Origin: Chromatocurvus sp964613795
Lineage (GTDB): Bacteria; Pseudomonadota; Gammaproteobacteria; Pseudomonadales; Halieaceae
Assembly (NCBI GenBank): GCA_964613795.1
Contig: CAZTJR010000016.1
Location: 4,454-68,453 of the forward strand
Length of the DNA stretch: 64,000 nt
Direction of reading: 5' to 3'
Every line of letters starts with the position of its first letter. The first letter of the stretch is position 1. The notes beneath the pieces are model-generated. The model was given only the letters and a program-made list of their open reading frames with translations. It had not been told where the DNA came from and did no database searches. Position numbers and translations under genes: made by a program. This document shows positions 34,713 through 43,538 of this stretch, piece by piece.

Positions 34713-36458
34713 TCAGATACCGTCGTCGGCCCCGTCCTCATCCGTTGTGTCGCCATCAATATCGCCTGTGGCGGCATCGTCGATGTCGTCCTCGGAGAGG
34801 TCGTCACCGGTCACGTCATCGTCCGGGGATTCATTGTCGCTGACATCATCCAGCGACTCGCTCTCGTCGAGAGCATCATCTCCCGACGTGTCGTCCGTTG
34901 ATTCGTCGTCGAAGATTGAAGCATCGCAGCTGCTGCTGTCATCCTCGAACCCACAGCCGAACTCTCGGGTCCCTTCCAGTCGCAGTCGGTCCTCCAGTTC
35001 GATTTCATCGGCCACGCCGTTCGCCTCTTCCTTGTCTTCTATTTTCACCAGATCTCCGATCTGGAGCAGATTGAAAAAGTTGTCGGCATCCACCGTGTTG
35101 TCATCCGCATCTTCGTATTCGGTATCGCCGATTTGATAGGTGATGCCAAGAAGCGTGATGTCCGAATTTGCTACGAAGGATTCAACGGGTGCTCTGATCA
35201 CGTCATCGTCGGGATCGTCCCGGTCTATCAGCGTCGCAATCAGTCGGTCGCCCGACAGGTAGGCCTCGATTTCAAGAAAGTCACCGCTGCGAACATCGGC
35301 CAGGGACATACGCCTGATCTGGTCGGTTTCGTCATCGAATCGGGTTCGGGCGTTTGCCAGGACGTCGACTGTGCCGGAGAATAGCCGCAGGCTGATTTCA
35401 CCGGCGTCGGCATCGACATTGTCCACGCTTGCTTCAACCTTGATTCTACCGCGGCGGGCCTCGACCGCGTCTGCGACCAGCACATTGCCATTCCAGGTGC
35501 CGTTTATCTGGACCACGGCACCGTTGAAGAGCGTGAGGTCGGCGGGACTGAGAGCTGCCGATGATGCGTCCACCGGTGTGCCGTTGATACGAAAGTCGGC
35601 GTTACTGACGTAGCGGGACACACTGCCGTGAAGACGCACTGCTTCGCCCTCGGTAAAACGCCCGCCGCGGTTCGGCTCGTCTTCACCTTCAACCTCACTA
35701 GCGGTAATGGTGCTGCCATTCAATGTGCCTTCAACTGCAACAAACAGCCCGTCCTCGAGTACGCCGCTGTCGAGGTCGTCCAGCTCGGCATTTGAGTAAT
35801 CCACGGTGAGCTCGCCGAGGGTGAAGGTGCTTGTGGTGAGGTTTCGCACGCGGCCTTTCAGTTCCACTTCCGTGCGGCCGGGCTGGAACCGGGACTTGCG
35901 TTCGATCCGTGTCGCGCGCAGCCGGTTGCCCTGGCCAATAAAGCCGGAGACTTCCACGACGTCGTCCACGACAAGGGTGTCAAAGGTCGTGTCATCAAAG
36001 CGCGTGCCGTTGCGCTCGACAATCACGGCAAACCCGAGCACGCGCATGAGCAGTGCGTCGTCGTCCGGGCTGTATTCAATGCTGGTAACCGGTCCCGTCA
36101 GCTCGTCGTCGTAGAGGATGCGCTGTGCAGTCCCGCTGACACCGTCGTCATTGATTTCACCCTGAACGGTAACGACCATGCCGACACTGAGCGCATCCTC
36201 GCCGCGGGTCTCGCCGTCAATGAGAACCTCCGCGTTGTCAGTCTCAAACCTGACGCCGTTCACGAAAATGCTGCCGAAGCCGTCAATAGTACCGGTAGTG
36301 CTCTGGTCGATGCTGCTGGTACTGCCGCCGCCGGTGACTGTATCCGTGGCGCTGTTGCCGACAAAGCCGCCACCACCGCCTCCGCCTCCGCAGGCAGTCA
36401 GCACCAGCGCGAGGGCGCTGGCGGTAACGACGGGTTTACAGGTGCTTGTCATCTTCAT
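34713..36458 (-). CDS. DUF5666-repeat lipoprotein with acidic tail
   Basis: A 581-residue envelope lipoprotein. Lipobox LTAC puts the lipidated Cys at residue 23, followed by eight consecutive Gly. Several DUF5666-type beta units follow: TGTIDGFGSIFVNGVRFETD near 56, then VGMVVTVQGEI, VDDVVEVSGF, VAVEGTLNG and others. The last 75 residues are almost only Asp, Glu, Ser and Thr, with about a third Asp. AGGAG precedes the ATG at 36458. Function unknown; the acidic tail could bind Ca2+ or other cations. It lies alone between sulfotransferase 3 and the Yip1-family gene. Confidence 0.82.
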   Translation of the reverse strand: MKMTSTCKPVVTASALALVLTACGGGGGGGGFVGNSATDTVTGGGSTSSIDQSTTGTIDGFGSIFVNGVRFETDNAEVLIDGETRGEDALSVGMVVTVQGEINDDGVSGTAQRILYDDELTGPVTSIEYSPDDDALLMRVLGFAVIVERNGTRFDDTTFDTLVVDDVVEVSGFIGQGNRLRATRIERKSRFQPGRTEVELKGRVRNLTTSTFTLGELTVDYSNAELDDLDSGVLEDGLFVAVEGTLNGSTITASEVEGEDEPNRGGRFTEGEAVRLHGSVSRYVSNADFRINGTPVDASSAALSPADLTLFNGAVVQINGTWNGNVLVADAVEARRGRIKVEASVDNVDADAGEISLRLFSGTVDVLANARTRFDDETDQIRRMSLADVRSGDFLEIEAYLSGDRLIATLIDRDDPDDDVIRAPVESFVANSDITLLGITYQIGDTEYEDADDNTVDADNFFNLLQIGDLVKIEDKEEANGVADEIELEDRLRLEGTREFGCGFEDDSSSCDASIFDDESTDDTSGDDALDESESLDDVSDNESPDDDVTGDDLSEDDIDDAATGDIDGDTTDEDGADDGI

Positions 36459-36711
36459 GGTTCATCTCCTGATGGCCCTGCCGGGCCTCTCTGGCGAATG
36501 TCATCACGGGCATGTCATGAGTGCGCGACGGCCAAAATGGGAAAATAATCCCAATTCAGTGCGCTGTCAAGCGTGGCGCCTGCCGGCTTGCGATGTGCCC
36601 GGCAGGGTCTCTCTGTTTGCGTCGTCTTGTTCTGGAGGCGGAACCGGGATCAGCCAGTGGACCCCATGTTGTCGGGAGAGCGGGGCGGAGTGCCCCACTC
36701 AGGCGCGAGGG

Positions 36712-37392
36712 TCAGTTGTTTTTTTTCTGTGCCTCCTCCATGCCTCGCAGGAATTCGCCCACCTTGCGGCCTGCCTCCTCTGGTGACATTTCCTCGAAGC
36801 CTTCAAATTCAGAGCCTATGTTTTCCATTCGCTCCGCCATCTGCCGCGAGGCGCGTTCGCCTGCCGTATTGGACAGGATCAGCAGTACGGCGAGTGTGCC
36901 GAAAACCGTGGCGGCGAGTTTGCGGGAGCGCCCATGGACCTGAACGCTGGCCTCAATCATAAGGAAAGCGCCCCAGGCAATGGCAAGAATGTTGCCGACA
37001 TAGGGAATGATGGAAACGACGCCGACAATAGGATAGGTAGCAGCCACAGAGGCCTGGCAGCGGAAGGCCGTCTCGTAGTTTTCATTCGAGCCCATGAGCT
37101 TCCAGATCACGAACAGAACGGCGGCCCCGATAAAGGCGCCGATCACCGCGGCGATTGGCGTCACGATCAGCGCGGCAAGAAAACCACCGGCCACGACGCC
37201 CGTGGTGGCCCCGAACAAGGCCCAGACAGCGGAGATAACCCCAAGAACAGCGGCCATGATCGCAATAAACACCATGGGTTCCATAAAACCGCCGCTGCGC
37301 GGCATCTGACGGAAATAGCCGCTGGGATCGGCAATCACCCATATGGCCTTGCGAATGATCGCGTCAGGGTTGAACGCTGTGTTGTCACTCAT
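36712..37392 (-). CDS. Yip1-family membrane protein
   Basis: A 226-residue inner-membrane protein with about five hydrophobic segments (for example MVFIAIMAAVLGVISAVWAL and IVGVVSIIPYVGNILAIAW) and a soluble, charged C-terminus (MENIGSEFEGFEEMSPEEAG). The opening (DAIIRKAIWVIADPSGYFRQM) followed by paired helices is typical of bacterial Yip1/YIP1-domain proteins. Function in bacteria is unknown. A 149-bp gap to the rightward MFS gene at 37541 probably contains divergent promoters. Confidence 0.75.
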   Translation of the reverse strand: MSDNTAFNPDAIIRKAIWVIADPSGYFRQMPRSGGFMEPMVFIAIMAAVLGVISAVWALFGATTGVVAGGFLAALIVTPIAAVIGAFIGAAVLFVIWKLMGSNENYETAFRCQASVAATYPIVGVVSIIPYVGNILAIAWGAFLMIEASVQVHGRSRKLAATVFGTLAVLLILSNTAGERASRQMAERMENIGSEFEGFEEMSPEEAGRKVGEFLRGMEEAQKKNN

Positions 37393-37540
37393 GCACGTCT
37401 CCTTGTATTGTCAGGTTTTGCCTGCATTGACAGTGCGCTCGCCGCGGGTTTTCCCGGCAGCTGGCCTGGCGCCGGTTTGCGCCGTGCCGGCATTGCGCGT
37501 AGTGTCCCGCCCCCTTTCAGAATGGGTTTCAGGTACTGCA

Positions 37541-38809
37541 TTGATCGCCCCCGACACCAGCGAATCGCCCCGGCACCGTTCTGCCTTTGCCGAGCCGCTG
37601 TTCCGACGTTACTTCGTCTCCAGCTGTTTTTCCACATTTGCCGGCTGGCTCCTGCGTTTCCTGCTGGGGTGGAGCGCCTGGGAACTGACTGAATCCGCGT
37701 TCTGGGTGGGCATGGTCGCCAGCCTGATGCTACTGCCCACCTTCGTCCTGTCACCGATATTTGGCATTGTGTCCGACAGGATCAATCCACGTAACGGATT
37801 GCTTGCGACGTTGACCTGTCAGGCGGCAATTGCCGCTGTCACGGCGCTGACACTGGCGCTCGGCCTGTTTTCGCTGCCGGCATTGCTCTGCCTGGCCGTG
37901 CTGCTGGGGGCCGCCACGGCAGCGCACACGCCGATTCGTCTGGCATTGATTCCACGGCTTGTCACCCGCGATGCGTTGCCCAGCGCCATTGGCTATTCGG
38001 CGATTATCTTCAATACCTCAAGAATAGTCGGTCCGGCGGCGGGGGCGGGTCTGCTTGCCGTGGTGTCAGTGGCCTGGGCGTTTGTCGCGTCCAGCCTGCT
38101 TTTCCTGCTGACTCTGCCGGTCATGCTCTCCCTGCGTATCGAGAACGCGGCGCATACCCGTGCGTCGCGCTCCATGCGCGTTGAACTGGCAGCTGGGCTG
38201 CGCTATGCAAGGCAGCACAGGGGTATACGGCTGATTCTTGCCTTCACGCTGATCAACGGCATGCTCGGACGCACGGCGATCGAACTGCTGCCGGCGCTGT
38301 CGGGCAGACTCCTGCGCGGTGACGCATCCACGCTTGCCATGCTGACCGCCTGCGCGGGCGTGGGGTCGATTCTCGGCGGTCTCATTATCTCCCGGCAGAG
38401 CGGCAATGAAACGCGGCTGCTTTCCATCGTGATCGGGAGCCTGTTGGCCGGATCGCTGGCCCTGATGCTGATCTACCTGCTGCCCGGGGTGGTGGCAGTA
38501 GGCGTCCTGGTGATGGCAGTTGGCATGATCACGACGATGGTCGGCACAGGCTGTCAGGCGCTGGCGCAGCTGCGGGTGGATGACAGCTTCCGCGGACGCG
38601 TGCTCAGTCTGTGGACGGTGCTGGCAATGGGAACGCCCGCTATCGGAGCGTTCGTTCTGGGGGCACTCGCGGATGCCTTCGGTTTTGCTGTATCGCTGCT
38701 GGGCTTTGGCGTATTTGGTCTGTTGGCGACACTCTTGCTCGCGCGAAAACGGCGCTGGCTGATGCAGACGGGGCGCACGCGTGGTCCACAGGATGATCGG
38801 TCAGTGTAG
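37541..38809 (+). CDS. MFS exporter (EntS/MFS_3-like)
   Basis: A 422-residue major facilitator protein resembling enterobactin exporter EntS and the MFS_3 group. It starts with SCFSTFAGWLLRFLLGWSAW and IVSDRINPRNGLLATL, and the second half has VDDSFRGRVLSLWTVLAMG, a typical EntS-type block. The frame stays open upstream to 37343, but that stretch overlaps the start of the Yip1 gene and looks non-protein. A TTG at 37541 with AGGT eight bases before is my choice; a GTG at 37502 is also possible. The stop overlaps the convergent YbjN-like gene by nine bases. Substrate unknown. Confidence 0.75.
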   Translation: MIAPDTSESPRHRSAFAEPLFRRYFVSSCFSTFAGWLLRFLLGWSAWELTESAFWVGMVASLMLLPTFVLSPIFGIVSDRINPRNGLLATLTCQAAIAAVTALTLALGLFSLPALLCLAVLLGAATAAHTPIRLALIPRLVTRDALPSAIGYSAIIFNTSRIVGPAAGAGLLAVVSVAWAFVASSLLFLLTLPVMLSLRIENAAHTRASRSMRVELAAGLRYARQHRGIRLILAFTLINGMLGRTAIELLPALSGRLLRGDASTLAMLTACAGVGSILGGLIISRQSGNETRLLSIVIGSLLAGSLALMLIYLLPGVVAVGVLVMAVGMITTMVGTGCQALAQLRVDDSFRGRVLSLWTVLAMGTPAIGAFVLGALADAFGFAVSLLGFGVFGLLATLLLARKRRWLMQTGRTRGPQDDRSV

Positions 38810-39271
38810 CGCGCGGCTGGGAGGCGCTCGCTCGCTCTTTCCCTCCGGGAACAGATAGTCCAGTGCCAGGCACTCAGCCGCGAGCTCGCGGGTGCCTTCC
38901 ATTGTTGTGGACACAAAGTGAGCACACTGGGCTTCACTGAGACCCGCGCCCGTGGGCAGGGTGCCCGCGACAACCAGTTGTGGTGTTGCGTCGTCGACGA
39001 TATCGAGGAACACCTTCAGCGTCGGGTAATTCATGTTGAGCCGGCCGAGATCGGCGCACACTGCGAGCATGGCCATGGGACGTATCTCGAGTTCCGTGGT
39101 GAACAGAATGCCCCAGTGCTCAAGGAAGATCCGGCTGTCTATCACGCCGTCCACGGACTGCAGTGCAGCGAGGTGCAGGCCCTCGCAATCGCCGCAGTGA
39201 TCGAAGGTCACGTGGGAGTCGGCAAGCCAGGTTTCCAGCTGCTTGCGATCGGGTTTCTTCAGGCCTGTCAT
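38801..39271 (-). CDS. YbjN-domain protein
   Basis: A 156-residue cytosolic protein with the YbjN-like pattern of a short alpha/beta fold: KQLETWLADSHVTFDHC, then EIRPMAMLAVCADLGRLNMNYPTLKVFLD, then GLSEAQCAHFVSTTMEG. YbjN-family proteins resemble type III secretion chaperones, but their role in most bacteria is unclear. An alternative start at 39295 is in frame; neither has a good ribosome site, so the N-terminus is uncertain by eight residues. It converges with the MFS gene and overlaps it by nine bases. Confidence 0.65.
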   Translation of the reverse strand: MTGLKKPDRKQLETWLADSHVTFDHCGDCEGLHLAALQSVDGVIDSRIFLEHWGILFTTELEIRPMAMLAVCADLGRLNMNYPTLKVFLDIVDDATPQLVVAGTLPTGAGLSEAQCAHFVSTTMEGTRELAAECLALDYLFPEGKSERAPPSRALH

Positions 39272-39378
39272 GGGGGTCGCCGGTGCGAAGTGCATAGGTC
39301 TGCATCATACTGCAATCCACGCTGGTGTTTCGAGAGCGGACTGTGTGCCGCCACCCGGGAATACTTGAGCGACAGCAA

Positions 39379-39393
39379 AACATACTGTATGTT
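39379..39393. promoter_or_regulatory. Inverted repeat AACATA-CTG-TATGTT, likely operator of the acyl-CoA operon
   Basis: A perfect 6-bp inverted repeat with a 3-bp centre lies 35 bases upstream of the GTG start at 39429 of the first acyl-CoA dehydrogenase. TTGAGC at 39365 could be a -35 element, placing the repeat over the -10 region. AT-rich palindromes of this kind are typical of TetR-family repressors controlling fatty-acyl catabolism. No such regulator gene is seen in the window. Confidence 0.5.
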
Positions 39394-39428
39394 CAAAATT
39401 GTGGATGAATTTGAAAAGAGGCATTGCC

Positions 39429-40610
39429 GTGACCGACCTGACGCAATTCCGCGCAGAGGCGCGAGAGTGGCTTGAACACAACTGCCCGCCGACCATGCGC
39501 GAGCCTGTGCGAAGCTTCGAGGACTACTACATGGGTGGGCGCAACCCTGAGGTGGGGCACCCGGATCAGCAGCTCTGGTGCGAACGTATGGCCCAGCGCG
39601 GCTGGACCGTGCCCCACTGGCCGCGAGAGTACGGTGGCGGTGGCCTGAATGCGGAGGAACAGCGCGTGCTCCGGGAGGAGATGGCCCGTATCGGCGCGCG
39701 TCGCCCGCTGGACAGCTTCGGGATCTCGATGCTGGGGCCGGCGCTTCTCAAATTCGGCAATGAGGAGCAGAAGCAGGAACACCTGCCGCCGATCTGCCGT
39801 GGGGAGATCCGCTGGTGCCAGGGCTATTCCGAGCCGAATGCGGGCTCTGACCTCGCCAGCCTGCAGACCCGCGCCGAGGACCAGGGCGATCACTATATTA
39901 TTAACGGCCAGAAGGTCTGGACCTCCTACGCCGACAAGGCGGACTGGATATTCTGCCTGGTGCGCACCGACAACAGCGGATCCAAGCACGAGGGCATCAG
40001 CTTTGTTCTCTTCGACATGGCGTCGCCGGGAGTGACCACGCGCCCGATTCGCCTGATCAGCGGTTCCTCTCCCTTCTGCGAAACCTTTTTCGACAACGTA
40101 CGCGCTGAAAAGAAAAACCGGATCGGCGAAGAGGGCAAGGGCTGGGCGATCGCGAAATACCTGCTGACGCACGAACGGGAAATGATTTCCGGATTCGGCG
40201 CGAGCAGTGGCCCTTCGCTGGGTAAAAAAGCACTCGAAACCGTCGGCACGGATGCGGATGGCCGGCTCGACAACAGCGCGCTGCGCCACTCCATTGCTCA
40301 GTACCAGCTCGACGCACGCTGTTTCGCCGCCACAATGGCGCGCGTCGGTGATGAAGTGAAAGCCGGCCAGGGGCTCGGCGCGGCATCATCGATTTTCAAG
40401 TATTACGGAACAGAGCTGAACAAGCGTCGCAACGAGCTTAACCTGGCAGTGGCTGGCGAGAGCGCCCTGGGCTGGGAAGGTCAGGTGTATTGCGATGGCG
40501 AGATGGCGCGCAGCTGGCTGCGCTCCAAGGGCAATTCCATTGAGGGCGGTACCAGCGAGGTGCAGCTGAACATTGTCGCCAAGCGCGTACTTGGCCTGCC
40601 GGATGCGTGA
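39429..40610 (+). CDS. Acyl-CoA dehydrogenase, catalytic subunit of a likely heteromeric pair
   Basis: A 393-residue flavoprotein that introduces an alpha-beta double bond into an acyl-CoA. FAD/substrate motifs: RWCQGYSEPNAGSDLASLQT near 130 and the C-terminal SIEGGTSEVQLNIVAKRV, which keeps the catalytic Glu position (IEG for the usual YEG). The start is GTG at 39429 because AAAGAGG lies eight bases before; the frame extends to a TTG at 39399. It is the first gene of an 11-kb operon. The next gene, 26 bases on, encodes a dehydrogenase without the catalytic Glu, so a mixed complex is likely. Confidence 0.88.
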   Translation: MTDLTQFRAEAREWLEHNCPPTMREPVRSFEDYYMGGRNPEVGHPDQQLWCERMAQRGWTVPHWPREYGGGGLNAEEQRVLREEMARIGARRPLDSFGISMLGPALLKFGNEEQKQEHLPPICRGEIRWCQGYSEPNAGSDLASLQTRAEDQGDHYIINGQKVWTSYADKADWIFCLVRTDNSGSKHEGISFVLFDMASPGVTTRPIRLISGSSPFCETFFDNVRAEKKNRIGEEGKGWAIAKYLLTHEREMISGFGASSGPSLGKKALETVGTDADGRLDNSALRHSIAQYQLDARCFAATMARVGDEVKAGQGLGAASSIFKYYGTELNKRRNELNLAVAGESALGWEGQVYCDGEMARSWLRSKGNSIEGGTSEVQLNIVAKRVLGLPDA

Positions 40611-40636
40611 GCCCTGGCGAGCAGCGGAGAAAAGAC

Positions 40637-41773
40637 ATGCTGGTACTGAATGAAGATCAGGTAATGCTCAAGGATGCCGCCGCGGGCTTCCTCGCGGGCC
40701 GGGCAACGGTGTCACACCTGCGCAAGCTGCGCGACAGCAACGACGAGACCGGATTCGACCCCGCTGTGTGGCGGGAAATGGCCGACATGGGCTGGGCGGG
40801 GATTGCCATCGCTGAAGCCTACGGCGGTCTCGGCTACGGCTACATCGGTCTCGGTCTGGTGCTGGAGCAGGCAGGGCGGAACCTCAGTGCGTCGCCGCTG
40901 GAGTCGAGTGTACTCGTGGCCGCCACGGCGCTTGCGGAACTGGGCACCGAGGCGCAGAAAGAGTGCTGGCTGCCGGCAATCGCCAGCGGCGATAAGATTC
41001 TGACGCTGGCGCTGCAGGAGAACCCCCATCATGCGCCACTGCGAACCGCTCTGCGCGCCACGCGGGACGGTGATCATTTCATTCTGGAAGGCAGCAAGTG
41101 CCTGGTGACGGATGCCCATGTCGCCGATGTCTTTATCGTGATCGCGCGCAGCGAGGGAAGGCCCGGCGCTGAGCACGGCCTGAGTGCCTTTCTGGTCGAG
41201 GCCGGTGCCCCTGGCGTACAGGTGGAGCGTCGCCATCTGGTCGATTCGCGCAACGTCGGCGTGCTGACGCTGCATGACGTTCACGTTGGCAGCGAGAATG
41301 TCATCGGCGAGATCGGCGCTGCCTGGCCGGGGCTGTCGCGTACGCTTGATATTGCCTCGATTGGCCTGTCGGCAGCGCTCCTCGGGATAGCCACAGAAAC
41401 GTTCGAGCGCACCGTTGCCTACCTGGGTGAGCGCAAGCAGTTCGGCCGTGTCATCGGATCATTCCAGGGCCTGCAGCACCGCGCAGCGCACCTGTTCGCG
41501 GAGCTCGAGCTGGCGCGCTCCATTGTGCTGCAGGCGCTGCAGGCGATCGACGCAGAAGACCCTGGACTTCCTCTGCTGGCAAGCGCGGCCAAGGCCAAGC
41601 TGTGCGAAGTGGCGACGCTCTCGACCAATGAAGGCATACAGATGCACGGCGGCATTGGCATGACGGACGAGCACGAGATCGGCTTTTTCATCAAGCGTGC
41701 ACGGGTGCTGCAACATCAGTTCGGTGACTACCACTATCACCTGGACCGCTTCGCGCGCCTGAGCGGTTTCTGA
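40637..41773 (+). CDS. Acyl-CoA dehydrogenase-like partner lacking the catalytic Glu
   Basis: A 378-residue acyl-CoA dehydrogenase fold. The FAD-binding C-terminal block QMHGGIGMTDEHEIGFFIKR is present, but the segment aligned with the usual IYEGT reads HQFGD, so the catalytic Glu is replaced by Phe. This is the pattern of the non-catalytic partner in heterotetrameric dehydrogenases known from steroid side-chain degradation. The ATG at 40637 has GGAG seven bases before. The gene ends with TGATG overlap to the CoA ligase. It probably binds FAD jointly with the product of the gene before it. Confidence 0.82.
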   Translation: MLVLNEDQVMLKDAAAGFLAGRATVSHLRKLRDSNDETGFDPAVWREMADMGWAGIAIAEAYGGLGYGYIGLGLVLEQAGRNLSASPLESSVLVAATALAELGTEAQKECWLPAIASGDKILTLALQENPHHAPLRTALRATRDGDHFILEGSKCLVTDAHVADVFIVIARSEGRPGAEHGLSAFLVEAGAPGVQVERRHLVDSRNVGVLTLHDVHVGSENVIGEIGAAWPGLSRTLDIASIGLSAALLGIATETFERTVAYLGERKQFGRVIGSFQGLQHRAAHLFAELELARSIVLQALQAIDAEDPGLPLLASAAKAKLCEVATLSTNEGIQMHGGIGMTDEHEIGFFIKRARVLQHQFGDYHYHLDRFARLSGF

Positions 41774-43485
41774 TGCCACTGCATCCGCAGCTGGTCGCAT
41801 TCGAGGAAGAGGTCGCGCGCCTGACGGCGCCAGGACAGCCTTTCGCACTGAACACCGCTGTGGTCGATGGCGTGGAGTATCGCAATTACGCCAGCATGCC
41901 TGTGAACCTGGGGCAGTATTTCCGGCTCATGCAGCGTCATGCCGAGAAGGAGTTTGCTGTCTACCAGGACGAGCGGCTGACCTATGCGGAGGCCTGGTCC
42001 CAGTCGGCAGCGCTTGCGACGGCGCTGCGTGAGGATTACGGCGTTGCGCCCGGCGACCGCGTAGCGATACTCAGTCGCAATAATCCGCAGTGGATGATCA
42101 GCTTCATGGCAGTCCTGTCGATCGGCGCTGTCGCCGTGCCGATGAACGCCTGGTGGACCACGGAGGAACTCGATTACGGACTTCGCGACAGCGGTGCCCG
42201 GCTTGTGCTGGCCGACCGTGTCCGTGTCGAGCGACTGGCACCCCTGGTGCAGCCGCTGGCGCTAGGCCTGATCGGTATCGATGACTGCAGCGGACTCGAG
42301 GTAACCGCCACCCCGTTTGCCGATGTCGTCGCTGCTCGCGCCGGAGCGGCAATGCCGGATGTCGCGGTAGCACCGGATGACTACGCCACGATCATGTATA
42401 CCTCCGGCTCCACCGGCCACCCCAAAGGAGCGCTGTCCTCACACCGCGGAATTCTGTCGGCGCTCTACAGCTGGATACTCATGGGTACGGTGACCAGGAC
42501 GCTGTCGCCGCCGGCGAAGGCGTCGCCATCACTGCCAGCCTGTGGCCTGCTGACTATTCCCTTGTTTCATTGCACAGCCAGTCACTCGGCCTTTCTGTTA
42601 TCCCTGATTACCGGCCGCAAGCTGGTCATCATGTACAAGTGGGATGTCGACGAGGCGCTGCGCCTGATCGAAGCGGAAAAGGTGACCTGGTTCACGGGTG
42701 TTCCAACCATGTCGGCGGAGCTGCAGGCGGCGGCGCGGGAATCCAAACGCGATCTGTCTTCGCTGGCAGAAATTTTCGCTGGCGGTGCCGCCCGGCCTCC
42801 GGACCAGGTGGGCAAGATTCAGGATGCTTTTCGCACGTCGTCACCTGGCATCGGCTACGGTCTGACCGAGACCAACGCGCTGGGGGCGGTGAACAGCGGT
42901 GCCTTCTACCTGGCCAATCCCCACAGCACGGGGCGTACGGTGCCCGCCGTGACCGATATTGCCATCCTCGATGAATTACAGCGACAGCTGGCGGCGGGCG
43001 AGCATGGCGAGGTGTGCATCCGTTCTCCGGCAAATTGCCGCGGCTACTGGAATCGGCCCGAGGCAAGCGCCGAGGCCTTCCGCGATGGCTGGTTTCACAC
43101 GGGAGACATTGGCTATCTCGATGAGAGCGGCTTTCTGTACATCGTCGATCGCAAGAAAGAGATCATAATCCGCGGTGGGGAAAACATCAGTTGCCTTGAG
43201 GTCGAGGCGGCGATTTATCGGCACCCGGCGGTGTTCGAAGTGGCCGTGTTCGGCCTGCCCGATGAGCGTCTGGGAGAGGCGGTGGGCGCCGTCATTGTGC
43301 TTCGGCCGGGCGGCGTTCTCGATCGGGACGCGTTGCACGAACACCTTTGCGATCATCTGGCGGCCTTCAAACTGCCCGGTCATGTGTGGTTCACCCATGA
43401 GCCGCTGCCGCGAATCGCGTCGGGGAAGATATTCAAGCGGGCGCTGAAATCCCGGTATTCCGACCTGCTTGCGGACGGTGCCTGA
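41773..43485 (+). CDS. Acyl-CoA ligase (FadD-type)
   Basis: A 570-residue AMP-forming ligase that activates a carboxylic acid to its CoA ester. Motifs: IMYTSGSTGHPKGALSSH near 208, GYGLTETNALG near 362, FHTGDIGYLDESGF near 440, the hinge DRKKEIIIRGGENIS near 460 and the C-terminal Lys in IASGKIFKRALK. The ATG overlaps the stop of the dehydrogenase before it by one base, so the genes are coupled. The substrate specificity cannot be told; neighbours suggest a branched, cyclic or side-chain acid rather than a plain fatty acid. Confidence 0.88.
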   Translation: MPLHPQLVAFEEEVARLTAPGQPFALNTAVVDGVEYRNYASMPVNLGQYFRLMQRHAEKEFAVYQDERLTYAEAWSQSAALATALREDYGVAPGDRVAILSRNNPQWMISFMAVLSIGAVAVPMNAWWTTEELDYGLRDSGARLVLADRVRVERLAPLVQPLALGLIGIDDCSGLEVTATPFADVVAARAGAAMPDVAVAPDDYATIMYTSGSTGHPKGALSSHRGILSALYSWILMGTVTRTLSPPAKASPSLPACGLLTIPLFHCTASHSAFLLSLITGRKLVIMYKWDVDEALRLIEAEKVTWFTGVPTMSAELQAAARESKRDLSSLAEIFAGGAARPPDQVGKIQDAFRTSSPGIGYGLTETNALGAVNSGAFYLANPHSTGRTVPAVTDIAILDELQRQLAAGEHGEVCIRSPANCRGYWNRPEASAEAFRDGWFHTGDIGYLDESGFLYIVDRKKEIIIRGGENISCLEVEAAIYRHPAVFEVAVFGLPDERLGEAVGAVIVLRPGGVLDRDALHEHLCDHLAAFKLPGHVWFTHEPLPRIASGKIFKRALKSRYSDLLADGA

Positions 43486-43538
43486 GTGGCGTCGCCGGCG
43501 CCGACCAACTGGACAAACGCAACAACCCAGGAGTAACA

